A DNA stretch of 54,367 bases from an uncultured Verrucomicrobiales bacterium (GCA_903927905.1 CAIYOY010000334.1:1-54367), one strand, 5' to 3'; counted from the first letter of the stretch, positions 1 to 8,490 are shown. A program made the numbers and translations. Notes: generated from the sequence alone by a model not told the origin.

Positions 1-1
1 A

Positions 2-919
2 TATAAAAAATGGCCGGTCTATTCCAAATTCTTCGACAACATGGGCCCGATTCCCCATCACATGCACCAAAACGCCAAGCAGGCCGCCTTGCTCGGCCTC
101 GAAGGAAAGCCGGAGTCCTACTATTTCCCGCCGCAACACAATAACGTCGGCAACAATTTCCCCTATACTTTCATGGGGTTGGAGCCGGGAACCAACAAAT
201 CCCAGGTCCGCAAATGTCTGGAAAATTGGAACAAAGGCGACAACGGCATCCTCGATCTCAGCCGCGCTTACCGTCTCAAGCCCGGCACCGGCTGGCTGAT
301 TCCGCCGTGTATTTTACACGCGCCGGGTTCGCTTTGCACCTATGAGCCGCAGTGGGGCAGCGATGTTTTCGGCATGTATCAATCGCTGGTCGAAGGCCGC
401 GAAGTTCCCTGGTCCTTGCTGGTCAAGGATGTCCCGCCCAAACATCATCGCGACCTGGACTATCTGGTCGAACAACTCGATTGGGAAGGCAACACCGACG
501 AACATTTCAAGGACAACCATTACCTCGAACCCGTCCCCGTCGCCGACACCCGCAAGGAAGGCTATGTGGATCGCTGGATCGTCTATGGCAAAGTCGCCGG
601 CGAACAACTTTTTACCGCCAAGGAATTGACCATCAATCCCGGCGTCAAATGCACCATCAAAGATACTGGCGCTTACGGCCTGACCGTGGTTCAAGGCAAA
701 GGCAAGATGAACCGACTCGCGTTGGATTGTCCGAAGCTGATCCGTTTCCACGAATTGACCGAGGACGAAGTGTTTTGCACGGAAAGCGCGGCCAAAGCGG
801 GTGTGACTTTCCACAATACGAGCGAAGTTGAGCCGCTGGTGGTGTTGCGCTATTTCGGTCCGGAAGTGAATCCGAACGCCCCGGCCGTCGGCGCGCACAA
901 GAAAAACCGTTTCGCCTGA
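2..919 (+). CDS. Cupin-fold sugar isomerase-like protein, 5' end outside window
   Basis: The reading frame is open from the first bases of the window, so the gene starts upstream; the first ATG in view (position 41) is internal. The visible part holds a metal-site-like cluster (PIPHHMHQN) and the segment GTGWLIPPCILHAPGSLCTYEP, split here as GTGWLIPPCILHAPG and SLCTYEP, which recalls the helix-free jelly-roll part of type I phosphomannose isomerases where His and Glu ligands hold zinc. A second cupin-like half follows (about residues 185-275). I infer a two-cupin, metal-dependent sugar isomerase or a close relative; the substrate is unknown. It stands alone on the plus strand and is followed by a palindromic repeat. 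Confidence 0.6.
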   Translation, partial: YKKWPVYSKFFDNMGPIPHHMHQNAKQAALLGLEGKPESYYFPPQHNNVGNNFPYTFMGLEPGTNKSQVRKCLENWNKGDNGILDLSRAYRLKPGTGWLIPPCILHAPGSLCTYEPQWGSDVFGMYQSLVEGREVPWSLLVKDVPPKHHRDLDYLVEQLDWEGNTDEHFKDNHYLEPVPVADTRKEGYVDRWIVYGKVAGEQLFTAKELTINPGVKCTIKDTGAYGLTVVQGKGKMNRLALDCPKLIRFHELTEDEVFCTESAAKAGVTFHNTSEVEPLVVLRYFGPEVNPNAPAVGAHKKNRFA

Positions 920-922
920 TTT

Positions 923-946
923 GGAGCGCCGAGCATTGCTCGGCGC
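923..946. repeat. Dispersed hairpin repeat, copy 1
   Basis: A GC-rich stem-loop (stem CGCCGAGC / GCTCGGCG, loop ATT) lies just after the cupin gene. The same 24 bases recur exactly at 47890-47913, where the stem is complete at 12 bp. It could end transcription or be a REP-type element. Confidence 0.8.
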
Positions 947-991
947 GTTGCATTTGCCGTCAGGCGCTAATTGAGCTACAGTGGCGTCAAG

Positions 992-1387
992 ATGACCGCC
1001 ACCATCCAGCAACGTTTACAGCACCTGCGCCATGCGCTACTTGATCTGCACAAGACCTTGGTGGATTCCGAGCGCGTGACCTACGAGCAGACGTTTGGTG
1101 CCATTCCATCGCCCAGCCAATTTTTACAACTTCTCACCAACGACTCGTGGTTTGCCTGGCTGCATCCCATTTCCCAACTCATCGTGGCGATGGATGAAGC
1201 GCTGGATGAGAAAGAGCCTTTGACTCAAGCCGTGATGGAATCTTTCGCCCAACAAACCCGCAAACTGTTGGTCGCAACCGAAACCGGCGATGGTTTTTCC
1301 AAAGATTATTTTGACGCGCTGCAACGCGATCCCGATGTGGTGTTCGCCCACGCGGCTGTGGCCAGGCTGCTCAATTTAAAAAATTAG
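992..1387 (+). CDS. Conserved hypothetical protein, 131 aa
   Basis: Small, soluble, mainly helical protein with no signal peptide or membrane segment. I chose the ATG at 992; an in-frame TTG at 971 would add seven residues without a better ribosome site. The sequence begins with a helix rich in Gln/His/Leu, carries YEQTFGAIPSPSQFLQLL and the segment SWFAWLHPISQLIVAMDEAL, and ends with an acidic helix. I do not recognise a named domain. It reads away from the cupin gene and converges on the membrane-protein operon. The pattern suggests a stand-alone helical bundle protein; function unknown. Confidence 0.7.
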   Translation: MTATIQQRLQHLRHALLDLHKTLVDSERVTYEQTFGAIPSPSQFLQLLTNDSWFAWLHPISQLIVAMDEALDEKEPLTQAVMESFAQQTRKLLVATETGDGFSKDYFDALQRDPDVVFAHAAVARLLNLKN

Positions 1388-1402
1388 GGCGAGCCTGGCT
1401 GA

Positions 1403-1428
1403 GATGGCTTCAGTAGAATCAAGCCATC
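1403..1428. terminator. Hairpin between convergent genes
   Basis: GATGGCTT, a 10-nt loop, then AAGCCATC form a perfect 8-bp stem that contains the last codons of the minus-strand gene. No long T-tract follows on either strand, so a terminator role is inferred from its position between two converging stops. Confidence 0.4.
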
Positions 1429-2195
1429 GTATAGCCACTGAATTCATAAACCGTGCTTCGTTTCGGATGGTTGGGGGAATAGAGGACGGTGACTTTCTGA
1501 TTTTCGGCGATGCCGCTCCAAATGCCCGATTTAAGAACCACCATTTCTCGATTGAACGGTTCGATGCTGTCCGGCGCTTTATAGGTGTAGGAAACATAGT
1601 AGGTGGTGGATTTGCCGCTCCGACAGCGTTTGCCGGTGATTGTGCCGGATGTCGCCCAACCATGGCGGCAGAGCCAGCGCGCTTGCAACGGCTTTACCCA
1701 AAGTTGATAGATAAAAATGCTCATGATGGAATTCCAGAAGGCCATCCAGAGAGTGAGAAAACCCAACAAACCCCATAATGACTGGGACTCCTTTAATTTA
1801 GCCCGGTGCAACGGACCTAATTCGATATGATGAACGGTGACAGCCGGCCAAGTTTCCTTTTTACCCTGGAATTCTTGATAAATTTCATTTTTTACACTGT
1901 CCGAGTCATTTCGGATCTGCTGCCCGTCGTCGTATTGGTATTGCAGTGAAAAGGTCGTGCCACCTTTGCGGGAATAAGATGTTTTCGAACCGGTTACTTT
2001 GCCGGGCGTATCGGTGCCAAACAAAATCCAAAGCCACACAAATATCCAAACAAAGAACGCGCTTATTCCAACCAGCGTATGCGGCAAAAGAAATAAACGT
2101 GTAAACCAGATCGAAGCGCCCGGCCCGCCTTTCACCGCGCGCGGCGGCAAGGGAAATCCCGGCAAATTATAATTTTTCGCCAGCAACGTGTTCAT
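1419..2195 (-). CDS. Membrane protein with two DUF3592-like modules (paralogue B)
   Basis: 258 residues with the ATG at 2195, which starts 4 nt after the stop of the upstream paralogue; an ATG-less longer frame to 2231 would overlap that gene. Two hydrophobic stretches (about residues 33-58 and 140-165) frame an extracytoplasmic part. Each half carries a GTDTPGKVTG- or GTITGKR-type motif followed by beta-strands with a YQY or YVSYTY core, as in DUF3592 proteins; the match to that family is by pattern only. It ends with KRSTVYEFSGY. It is the last gene of the kinase/propeller/Nudix run and clearly a duplicate of its neighbour. Confidence 0.75.
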   Translation of the reverse strand: MNTLLAKNYNLPGFPLPPRAVKGGPGASIWFTRLFLLPHTLVGISAFFVWIFVWLWILFGTDTPGKVTGSKTSYSRKGGTTFSLQYQYDDGQQIRNDSDSVKNEIYQEFQGKKETWPAVTVHHIELGPLHRAKLKESQSLWGLLGFLTLWMAFWNSIMSIFIYQLWVKPLQARWLCRHGWATSGTITGKRCRSGKSTTYYVSYTYKAPDSIEPFNREMVVLKSGIWSGIAENQKVTVLYSPNHPKRSTVYEFSGYTMA

Positions 2196-2199
2196 TTCA

Positions 2200-2997
2200 T
2201 CACCGATTGTTCGATGCCGCGATGGCAGCATTCACCCGATAACCACTAAATTCGTAAACCGTGCTGCGTTTTAAATTTTTGGGTGAATAAAAAACGGTAA
2301 TATTTTGGCCGGCAAATCCATTGTCCCACAATTTTTTATTCCAAATAAGCATTTCGTCTTGCATTGAATTCCCGGTGGCAGGATCACTGAAGGCATAGGA
2401 AATATAATAGGTTGCCCCCCTGCGAACGACTACGCGTTTGCCCGTCACGATCCCGGAAATTGCCAATCCCCTCTGGCAAAGCCATCGAACCCGCAGCGGC
2501 TTAAGCCAAAATTGGTAAAATGCCGTCCACATCATAAAATTTGATGCTAAAGCACCAAGACCCACCAGACTGGTTAATCTCCATAAACCTCCAGATTCGC
2601 GAAGTTCTGCATGGTTAAACGGTCCCAGAGAAAAATAGTGAACCCTTACCAAATTCGGCCAGGGATTATCTTCACTTTCGTATTCCCGATAAATCGCATA
2701 GCTGACGGAGTCGGAGTCGGATTTCATCTCTTGGCCAACTCTATATTGGTATTTCAGAGTTGTGTCGCCTTTGCTGGTGCGTGACATACTGGCGGCTGTT
2801 ACGGTGCCGGGAGTATCAGTTCCAAACATGGCCCATAATAATAAGAATAGCCAATAGACGAAGGATCCAATTCCCAAAACGAAATAAGGCACGCAGATTA
2901 AACGCAGGATCCAGACTGACCCGTCTGGTCCGCCTTTGAACCGTCGCGGCGGCGGCGGCAACTCCAATCTGCTCACGTTGTCCAATGAGGCGTTCAT
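2200..2997 (-). CDS. Membrane protein with two DUF3592-like modules (paralogue A)
   Basis: 265 residues; start ATG overlaps the stop of the Nudix gene as ATGA (2994-2997), so translation is probably coupled. Layout equals the next gene: Pro-rich N-terminus with a PPPPRRFKGGP motif, hydrophobic segments near residues 30-58 and 140-168, a first GTDTPGTVT module, and a second GIVTGKR module ending in KRSTVYEFSGY. Shared landmarks such as the SDSDSV and LGP motifs show that the two genes arose by tandem duplication. The function is unknown; the paired beta modules facing away from the cytoplasm could bind a ligand or a partner. Confidence 0.75.
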   Translation of the reverse strand: MNASLDNVSRLELPPPPRRFKGGPDGSVWILRLICVPYFVLGIGSFVYWLFLLLWAMFGTDTPGTVTAASMSRTSKGDTTLKYQYRVGQEMKSDSDSVSYAIYREYESEDNPWPNLVRVHYFSLGPFNHAELRESGGLWRLTSLVGLGALASNFMMWTAFYQFWLKPLRVRWLCQRGLAISGIVTGKRVVVRRGATYYISYAFSDPATGNSMQDEMLIWNKKLWDNGFAGQNITVFYSPKNLKRSTVYEFSGYRVNAAIAASNNR

Positions 2998-3491
2998 CTG
3001 CAGATTGATTCCTCAATAACCCAAGTGTTAGTGCCGTCCAATTGGCAATCGCAATGCGCCGCAAAAAATCCGCCGCGATGTTTCCAGAACAACGGCCAGA
3101 TTTGCTCGAGGTCGGTTTGGGGCATTTTCAATTCGTGAAATTTTTCCCGGGCTACAAAAGCGAAATCACCTTCTTCATGCGCTGGAGGCACCTGAGTGAG
3201 CAGCGGCTTGATCTCAAAGAGAAACATCAACCAATGCGTCTGCCCTTGGTAACCAGCTTCGCTGACCAGACCAGTCAAATGCAAATCTTGGGGAGAAAGT
3301 TTCAGACCGATCTCCTCCTCCGCCTCGCGACAAGCGCAGACATAAGGCGATTCACCGTCGGTCATGTGCAGCTTGCCGCCGAAGGGACTCCACAAACCAC
3401 GATTCGGTTCGTGTGTGCGCTGGAGCAGGAGAACTTCGCCGGCTGCGTTGAAGCCGTAGAGCAGGGTGGCGATTTTATATGGCAGCGCCAT
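2994..3491 (-). CDS. Nudix hydrolase
   Basis: 165 residues. A Nudix box is visible as GGKLHMTDGE, then seven residues, then REAEEEIGL (roughly residues 38-64). The gap between the first Gly and Glu is two residues longer than the standard G-x5-E spacing. The REAEEEIG helix keeps the metal-binding glutamates. Such enzymes cleave nucleoside diphosphates linked to another moiety; the substrate cannot be read from sequence. The ATG at 3491 directly abuts the stop of the propeller gene (3492), and the stop overlaps the next start by ATGA, so it is in the middle of a tightly packed operon. Confidence 0.9.
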   Translation of the reverse strand: MALPYKIATLLYGFNAAGEVLLLQRTHEPNRGLWSPFGGKLHMTDGESPYVCACREAEEEIGLKLSPQDLHLTGLVSEAGYQGQTHWLMFLFEIKPLLTQVPPAHEEGDFAFVAREKFHELKMPQTDLEQIWPLFWKHRGGFFAAHCDCQLDGTNTWVIEESICR

Positions 3492-4790
3492 TTATTTTTT
3501 GCCGATGCAATAAAGGTTCTGCGCGGTGCGGATGAACAGGCAGCCATCGGCCACGGCAATCGTCGCGTGGGTCTGACCTTCGTTCATTTTGATGGTGGAA
3601 AGAATTTTACCATCCGCCGCCGACATGACCACGGCAGTGGAACGTTCACTGAAACAATACAGCTTCCCATCGGCCCCGGTGGGTGAAGCGCGGAAAACTT
3701 CCCGCAAACCCAAGTTGGTTTTCCAGAGAATCTTGCCGGTCTTCGGTTCGAGGCAGGACATCATTTGTTTATCGCCGTCGAGGATGTAGAGATTCTTTTG
3801 ATAATAAAGCGGCGTGACGCAATCCGTCGGAAATTCCGCATAAGTCCAAACGAGTCCGTTGGTCGTGATGTCGCCCTTGCCGCCATCGCGATAAGCGAGG
3901 AATGGATTGCGTTTCGGGCCGGAGACGAAAACGAGTCCTTCCGCCATCAGCGGCGAAGGCACCACCCGAGATGCGCTCTTTTGCGTGACATTATTGATAC
4001 CACCGGCGCGCCAAAGTTCCTCACCGGTTTTTGCATCGTGACCGGTGACATAATCGCCTCCGAGAATGACAATTTCCGGATGGCCTTTCACCTGCTCGGT
4101 CGGAATCGGCGTGCTGTAAGCTTCCTGCGATTCACCGAGCGCATCGGTTGGGCGAACATGTTTCCAAATGGTCTTGCCGGTTTTAGGCTCAAGACAAAGA
4201 AGGAAAGATTCGCGGTTGGGCTTGCCGTCGGTGACATGGGCATAACCTTCGGGCACTGGATCGCGCTGGAGGACTTCGACGTAAAGCCAATCTTTATAGA
4301 GCATCGGGCTGGAACCATAGAGCCACATCAAAGAGAAGCGGCCATATTCCTTGGCCAGATTGCGCGCCCAGATCTGTTTTCCGGAAAAATCAAACGCGGC
4401 CAAATCACCCGTGCCGAATAGGAACCAGACCATTTTTCCATCGGTGACCGGCGAAGGTGTGGCCATATTGTTGCGGCCAATCACGCGATCACCAATGCTC
4501 ACTTGTTTTTGCCAGCGGATTTTTCCGGTGTGACGATCCACGCAAAAGGCGAGGAGATTTTTTTCCGGGTCAGGACTGGTGACAAAAACCGAATCACCCC
4601 AGACGGCGGGAGTGGCATGGCTGGCCCCGGGCAGCGGCGTGGCCCAAAGAACATTTTCCGTTTTGCTCCAGGTCTCTGGTATATTTTTTTCGGTCGTAGA
4701 GCCATTGAAAAAAGGCCCGCGCCATTGCGGCCAATTTTCCGCAGAGGCACTCAGGGCGGCCAGACAAACAATAAGAACAAATTTATTCAT
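3492..4790 (-). CDS. Secreted PQQ-type beta-propeller protein
   Basis: 432 residues with a signal peptide (MNKFVLIVCLAALSASA) followed by the WPQWRGP motif typical of planctomycete and verrucomicrobial outer-membrane-biogenesis-like propellers. Repeated blades end in patterns such as TGKIRWQKQV, SGKQIWARNL, TGKTIWKHV, TGEELWRAGG and TGKILWKTNL, as in PQQ/BamB-like repeats. No catalytic residues of a quinoprotein dehydrogenase are evident, so a binding or scaffold role in the periplasm is more likely than an enzyme. It follows the kinase by 12 nt. The pairing of a protein kinase with a propeller in one transcript is common in PVC bacteria (family knowledge). Confidence 0.88.
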   Translation of the reverse strand: MNKFVLIVCLAALSASAENWPQWRGPFFNGSTTEKNIPETWSKTENVLWATPLPGASHATPAVWGDSVFVTSPDPEKNLLAFCVDRHTGKIRWQKQVSIGDRVIGRNNMATPSPVTDGKMVWFLFGTGDLAAFDFSGKQIWARNLAKEYGRFSLMWLYGSSPMLYKDWLYVEVLQRDPVPEGYAHVTDGKPNRESFLLCLEPKTGKTIWKHVRPTDALGESQEAYSTPIPTEQVKGHPEIVILGGDYVTGHDAKTGEELWRAGGINNVTQKSASRVVPSPLMAEGLVFVSGPKRNPFLAYRDGGKGDITTNGLVWTYAEFPTDCVTPLYYQKNLYILDGDKQMMSCLEPKTGKILWKTNLGLREVFRASPTGADGKLYCFSERSTAVVMSAADGKILSTIKMNEGQTHATIAVADGCLFIRTAQNLYCIGKK

Positions 4791-4802
4791 GTGAGCAATT
4801 GG

Positions 4803-5825
4803 CTATTTTTTCCCAAACCACCCTTTGCGATGATGTCCGCCGTGACCGTGTTCTCCGGCTTGCGCCTGATCTCTCAGCAAATAGGTGCGCGCCAATTCAA
4901 AGTTTAAAATGAACTCATCGTAATCCGCAAATCGCTCCACCGGATTTTTGGCCATGGATCGAACAATCGCATCGCTGGTCATTTGCGTGATTTCCGCGAG
5001 GACCTGATTCGGCGGGGTCAACGGGACGGACACATGGGCCGCCGCCGCGTCATTATCATTGGCGGCGGGAAAAGCCACCTGGCCGGTCACCGCATGATAA
5101 AGGGTCGCCCCGAGGCTGTACATGTCTGACAGGAAAGTTTCCGGCTGGCGTTGCATTTTTTCCGGGGCCAGATATTGCGGGGTGCCCCAGACATATTCCT
5201 CCACCGTGTGTTCCGTGCTGGCCGCCCGGGCCAGGCCGAAATCGGCCAGCTTCGGCTCACCATCGCTATTGTAAAGTATATTGCCCGGCTTGATGTCCCG
5301 ATGGATCATGTCATGCTTCAAGGCCGTGGCCAGGGCCGAACCGATCTTGGTCGCCACATCCAGCACCGCCAGTTCCGGCAGATGCCCTTCCGCTTCAATC
5401 CGGCTGTCCACGCTGCCGCGGTCGGCCATTTCCATCACCATGAAAGGCTGGTTTTCCCATTCATCGAAACCATAGATGTGAATGATGTTCGTATGATTCA
5501 ACGCCGCGCTGGCTTGGGCTTCACGATAAAAAGCCTGGACCACGTCCGGATCGCTGGTCATTTCCCGCTTCATCATTTTCAAGGCCACGTCGCGTTTCAG
5601 CTTAAGATCATAAGCCCGGAAGACTGTGGCCATGCCGCCGGAAGCGACGGCGCTGCGCACTTCAAAATTATGGAGCAAGACGGGGAGCATCAGCGGATGC
5701 CCGCATTTGGTGCAGGGGATGGTGGCAAAAGACGGCAGATCGCCCGGGATGAACGCCTTCGCCCCGCACCGGCCACAGGTCACCATCTTTAGCGCCTTGC
5801 TTGTTTCAGTTGAACCATTGCTCAC
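4803..5825 (-). CDS. Serine/threonine protein kinase with N-terminal zinc ribbon
   Basis: 340 residues from a GTG; a start at the ATG of residue 14 (position 5786) is equally possible, since neither has a strong ribosome site. A zinc ribbon comes first (C17xxC20, C38xxC41), then a Hanks-type kinase domain: glycine loop near 60-67 (ASGGMATVF), catalytic K82, HRDIKPGN with D176, DFG with D194, and APE near 220. After the kinase (about residue 313) there is only a short His-rich tail (HGHGGHH) ending in KGWFGKK, with no transmembrane helix or sensor domain. The protein is therefore probably cytosolic. It is upstream of the propeller gene and likely co-transcribed with it. Confidence 0.93.
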   Translation of the reverse strand: MSNGSTETSKALKMVTCGRCGAKAFIPGDLPSFATIPCTKCGHPLMLPVLLHNFEVRSAVASGGMATVFRAYDLKLKRDVALKMMKREMTSDPDVVQAFYREAQASAALNHTNIIHIYGFDEWENQPFMVMEMADRGSVDSRIEAEGHLPELAVLDVATKIGSALATALKHDMIHRDIKPGNILYNSDGEPKLADFGLARAASTEHTVEEYVWGTPQYLAPEKMQRQPETFLSDMYSLGATLYHAVTGQVAFPAANDNDAAAAHVSVPLTPPNQVLAEITQMTSDAIVRSMAKNPVERFADYDEFILNFELARTYLLRDQAQAGEHGHGGHHRKGWFGKK

Positions 5826-5877
5826 TGCGGTAACTTAACACCCAAACGAGGAGAAATTCAAAGTCCTTTTGCAACCC

Positions 5878-6219
5878 TCACTCCGGCACTTCGATATGTT
5901 CGCCCAGCCTGGCTTTGAGCAGGGCCTGCAGATCATTGCTCATAAAACCGAATTCATCGCCGATATGCAGGCAAATCAATCTTTTACCGGCCAGAGCTTC
6001 ATTAAATTTCAGCCGCAGGATTTCCGCGTGCCGTTTTTCCATCACGAAGATGATGTCCGCCCAGCCGATATGCCCTTCTGTCACGCGAATCCGCGCGCCC
6101 TTTTCCGTCCCGGCGGACTTGACCGAATAACCCGGGAACCCTTCATACATTTTTTCCGCCGTCAAACTGCGCCAGCGATTTTGACTGCAAATGAAAAGGA
6201 TTTTCAGTTCTTCGCTCAT
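5878..6219 (-). CDS. Low-molecular-weight protein tyrosine phosphatase-like protein
   Basis: 113 residues. The phosphate loop C-x5-R-S is present as CSQNRWRS (C12, R18). The general acid loop normally near the C-terminus is represented by GDEFGFM instead of the canonical DPY form, as in the short subfamily of these proteins. It is about 40 residues shorter than classical members. A dephosphorylating role on tyrosine or on another phosphorylated ligand is likely but not proven. The start overlaps the stop of the upstream membrane-protein gene (ATGA, 6216-6219), and the kinase gene begins 52 nt downstream, so a kinase and a phosphatase-like protein share one transcription direction. Confidence 0.8.
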   Translation of the reverse strand: MSEELKILFICSQNRWRSLTAEKMYEGFPGYSVKSAGTEKGARIRVTEGHIGWADIIFVMEKRHAEILRLKFNEALAGKRLICLHIGDEFGFMSNDLQALLKARLGEHIEVPE

Positions 6220-6782
6220 GGTGACGAAGAGAGTTCCAATTCCCGCAGTCTTGGCCCCATTTCAGCTCCGATCCGATAGCCAGCAGAGAGTATCACATAG
6301 AAAAAAACCATCATTGCCAGCAAAAGAACGATAAACGCCCGGAAATGCTTTAATTCGAATTGCCGGATGGATTGGGCGAAACCCACCAGCGCCAGCGCCG
6401 CCGCCACCACAATGACCGCATCCACGCTCGTCCGTTGCCAGTAACTCCCGCCCAGATGCAACCACATCCCGAACTCATCAAAGGTCAGGCCCAGCGCAAA
6501 ACCGTAAACCATCGCCGCCCCGCGCGCCGCTTTTCCATCCGGGCGATAAAACAAGAGATAGCCTGTGACCGCGCTCAGCAGAAAAATCCCATAATTCAAA
6601 TGATGCACATGCGTTCCCTTGAGAAAGAGAAACATGTTCGGAATCTGATGGGACATGATCAACAACACCACCGTGCGCGAAACGGCAAACGTGACCGTAA
6701 AAGCCAGCAGAACAATCCGCGCCAGCCGGTGCGGTGTGTTTTCATTGGATGCGGGTTCGTTTATCGGCATGGAATATGTCAT
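6216..6782 (-). CDS. Integral membrane protein of the HHLNYG/TFDEFGMWLHL type
   Basis: 188 residues from the ATG at 6782; an in-frame TTG at 6869 would add 29 residues. Five or so hydrophobic segments are visible. Two motifs stand out: THVHHLNYGIFLL and LGLTFDEFGMWLHL followed by YWQRTSVDAV. The same motif order (HH-x3-G, then DEFALWL, then a YW/SIDAV segment) occurs in a widespread uncharacterised family of bacterial membrane proteins, including actinobacterial ones; this is recalled, not searched. His, Asp and Glu inside the membrane could bind a metal or take part in catalysis. It is the first gene of the minus-strand run. Confidence 0.72.
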   Translation of the reverse strand: MTYSMPINEPASNENTPHRLARIVLLAFTVTFAVSRTVVLLIMSHQIPNMFLFLKGTHVHHLNYGIFLLSAVTGYLLFYRPDGKAARGAAMVYGFALGLTFDEFGMWLHLGGSYWQRTSVDAVIVVAAALALVGFAQSIRQFELKHFRAFIVLLLAMMVFFYVILSAGYRIGAEMGPRLRELELSSSP

Positions 6783-6937
6783 GGCATTTAACAAGACCAG
6801 CGCTGTAAAGCCAAGCCCGAGATGCAGCTTTGGAGAGCCGAACTCCGATTCGGCGCGGCTTAATTCCAACCAGCAACCATTTAAATGCGCTAGGCCAATG
6901 CTCCCGACTCTGCTAGTAATCCTCTGTCCGACAAGCG

Positions 6938-8224
6938 ATGCGTTTTATTTACAACATTTTATACGCGGTCTTCTTTCTGCTCAGCGCGCCGTACTATTTT
7001 TTAAAAATGTGGCGGCGCGGCAACTGGCGCGAAGGCTTCGGCCAGCGTTTCGGCCGCTATGATCCTGCCCTGGTAGAAGCATTGGCCAAGAAACCTGTCC
7101 TGTGGCTCCACGCCGTCAGTGTCGGCGAAGTTGGCGTCTGCCTCCAGTTGATCAAGGCTCTCGAACCCCGCGTGCCAGATGTTCAGATCATCGTCTCCAC
7201 CACCACCTCCACCGGCATGGGTGAATTGAAGGCCCGGCTTCCGACGCACATCCATAAAATTTATTATCCCGTGGATTTTTGCTTTGTCGTGCGCCGCGCC
7301 ATGAACGCCATCCGTCCACGAGCCATCATTTTGGTGGAAGCAGAATTTTGGCCGAATCTTCTCTGGCAGGCGCAGGATCGCAACATTCCGATCTTCCTCG
7401 TCAACGCCCGCATTTCCGAACGTTCCTTTCGCGGTTACAGCCGGTTCTCCTTTATCTTCCGCCCGTTCTTTGCCCAATTCAAAGCAGCCGGTTGTCAAAA
7501 TGCGGCTGACGCCCAGCGCCTCATTTCTCTCGGTTTTCCCGAAACCGCTGTTCAGGTCACGGGCAATTTAAAGTTCGACGCCGCCAAACCTGACGCGCGA
7601 CCCGGCCTGGACGTTCCCGCATTGCTGCGCCAAATCAACGTGCCGGAAAACGCCCGTCTTCTCGTCGCGGGCAGCACCCACGCCGGGGAAGCGGCGATCC
7701 TTGGCGAAATGCTCCTGCGTTTGCGCCAGAAATTTCCTGACCTGTTTCTGATCCTGGTCCCTCGCCATTTTGAAAAAGCGGCGGACGCCGGACAGGAGCT
7801 AACCAGCAAGGGAGTGAAATTTGTTCTGCGCACCGCATTGGCTCCGGGCGATTACCAATGTCTGCTCGTCAACAGCACGGGCGAATTAAAATATTTCTAC
7901 CAACACGCCACCCTCGTTTTTGTCGGCAAAAGCCTGACCGTCGAAGGCGGCCAGAATCCCATCGAACCCGCCGCCCTTGGCAAACCCACATTGTTCGGCC
8001 CAAACATGCAGAATTTCACGTCCATTGTCCGGTCGCTCCGGGAGAATTACGCGGCCATTCAAGTGCCAGACGCAGCGGAACTGGAACGAGCCTGCGCCGA
8101 ATTGCTCACCAACGAAACCCGCCGACGCGAATTGGGCGAAAACGCCCGGCGCTTCGTGGAGGCCAACGCCGGGGCGACGGAGAAGACGGTTAATTTAATT
8201 TTAGAACAGATACCCAAACTCTGA
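6938..8224 (+). CDS. waaA: 3-deoxy-D-manno-octulosonic acid (Kdo) transferase
   Basis: 428 residues, the usual length for this family (GT30). An N-terminal membrane anchor (FIYNILYAVFFLLSAPYYF) is followed by WLHAVSVGEVG, which contains the catalytic Glu, the LVEAEFWPNLLW motif, the VTGNLKFD motif opening the second Rossmann domain, LVAGSTHAGEE-like LVAGSTHAGE, and GGQNPIEPAALGKP near the C-terminus. The enzyme moves Kdo from CMP-Kdo to lipid A at the inner face of the cytoplasmic membrane. Its presence indicates a Gram-negative envelope with lipopolysaccharide. It is divergent from the membrane-protein operon and followed by two small genes on the same strand. Confidence 0.95.
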   Translation: MRFIYNILYAVFFLLSAPYYFLKMWRRGNWREGFGQRFGRYDPALVEALAKKPVLWLHAVSVGEVGVCLQLIKALEPRVPDVQIIVSTTTSTGMGELKARLPTHIHKIYYPVDFCFVVRRAMNAIRPRAIILVEAEFWPNLLWQAQDRNIPIFLVNARISERSFRGYSRFSFIFRPFFAQFKAAGCQNAADAQRLISLGFPETAVQVTGNLKFDAAKPDARPGLDVPALLRQINVPENARLLVAGSTHAGEAAILGEMLLRLRQKFPDLFLILVPRHFEKAADAGQELTSKGVKFVLRTALAPGDYQCLLVNSTGELKYFYQHATLVFVGKSLTVEGGQNPIEPAALGKPTLFGPNMQNFTSIVRSLRENYAAIQVPDAAELERACAELLTNETRRRELGENARRFVEANAGATEKTVNLILEQIPKL

Positions 8225-8243
8225 TCTTTAATGGTTACATTGC

Positions 8244-8480
8244 TTGAGCACACGAAAACAAAACGAAAGTAAATTTGGTTATTGGGAAGATTTGCCCTCT
8301 GGAGGTAGGCGATATCAATTTAACGTGGCCGGAAAGTCGGGATGGATGGCACGCTATCTAAAAGAAGTGGACGCAAACGAAACGACCGTCCGATTTTGCC
8401 AGGAGATTTACAATGAGGAGGGTAAACTGGTCGAAACTCATGAAAAATTCCCAGTGGATAAGGGACATCAGAAAGTGTAG
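8244..8480 (+). CDS. Conserved small protein, 78 aa
   Basis: Starts at a TTG, the only start-type codon after an upstream in-frame stop. The protein has the pattern GWMARYLKEVDANETTVRFCQEIYNEEGKLVETHEKFPVDKGHQKV, cited here in pieces: KEVDANETTVRFCQEIYNEE and HEKFPVDKGHQKV. The alternation suggests an all-beta domain in which the chain ends with a conserved KFPVDKGH motif. I recall similar endings in small proteins of other phyla but no function. No signal peptide. It lies 19 nt behind waaA and just ahead of another small gene. Confidence 0.6.
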   Translation: MSTRKQNESKFGYWEDLPSGGRRYQFNVAGKSGWMARYLKEVDANETTVRFCQEIYNEEGKLVETHEKFPVDKGHQKV

Positions 8481-8490
8481 TATGTTTTTT

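Noticed and set aside
2196-2231. Longer start of the last membrane protein of the kinase run
   Set aside because: It would overlap the upstream paralogue by 32 nt, whereas the ATG at 2195 fits the close packing and aligns with the paralogue start.
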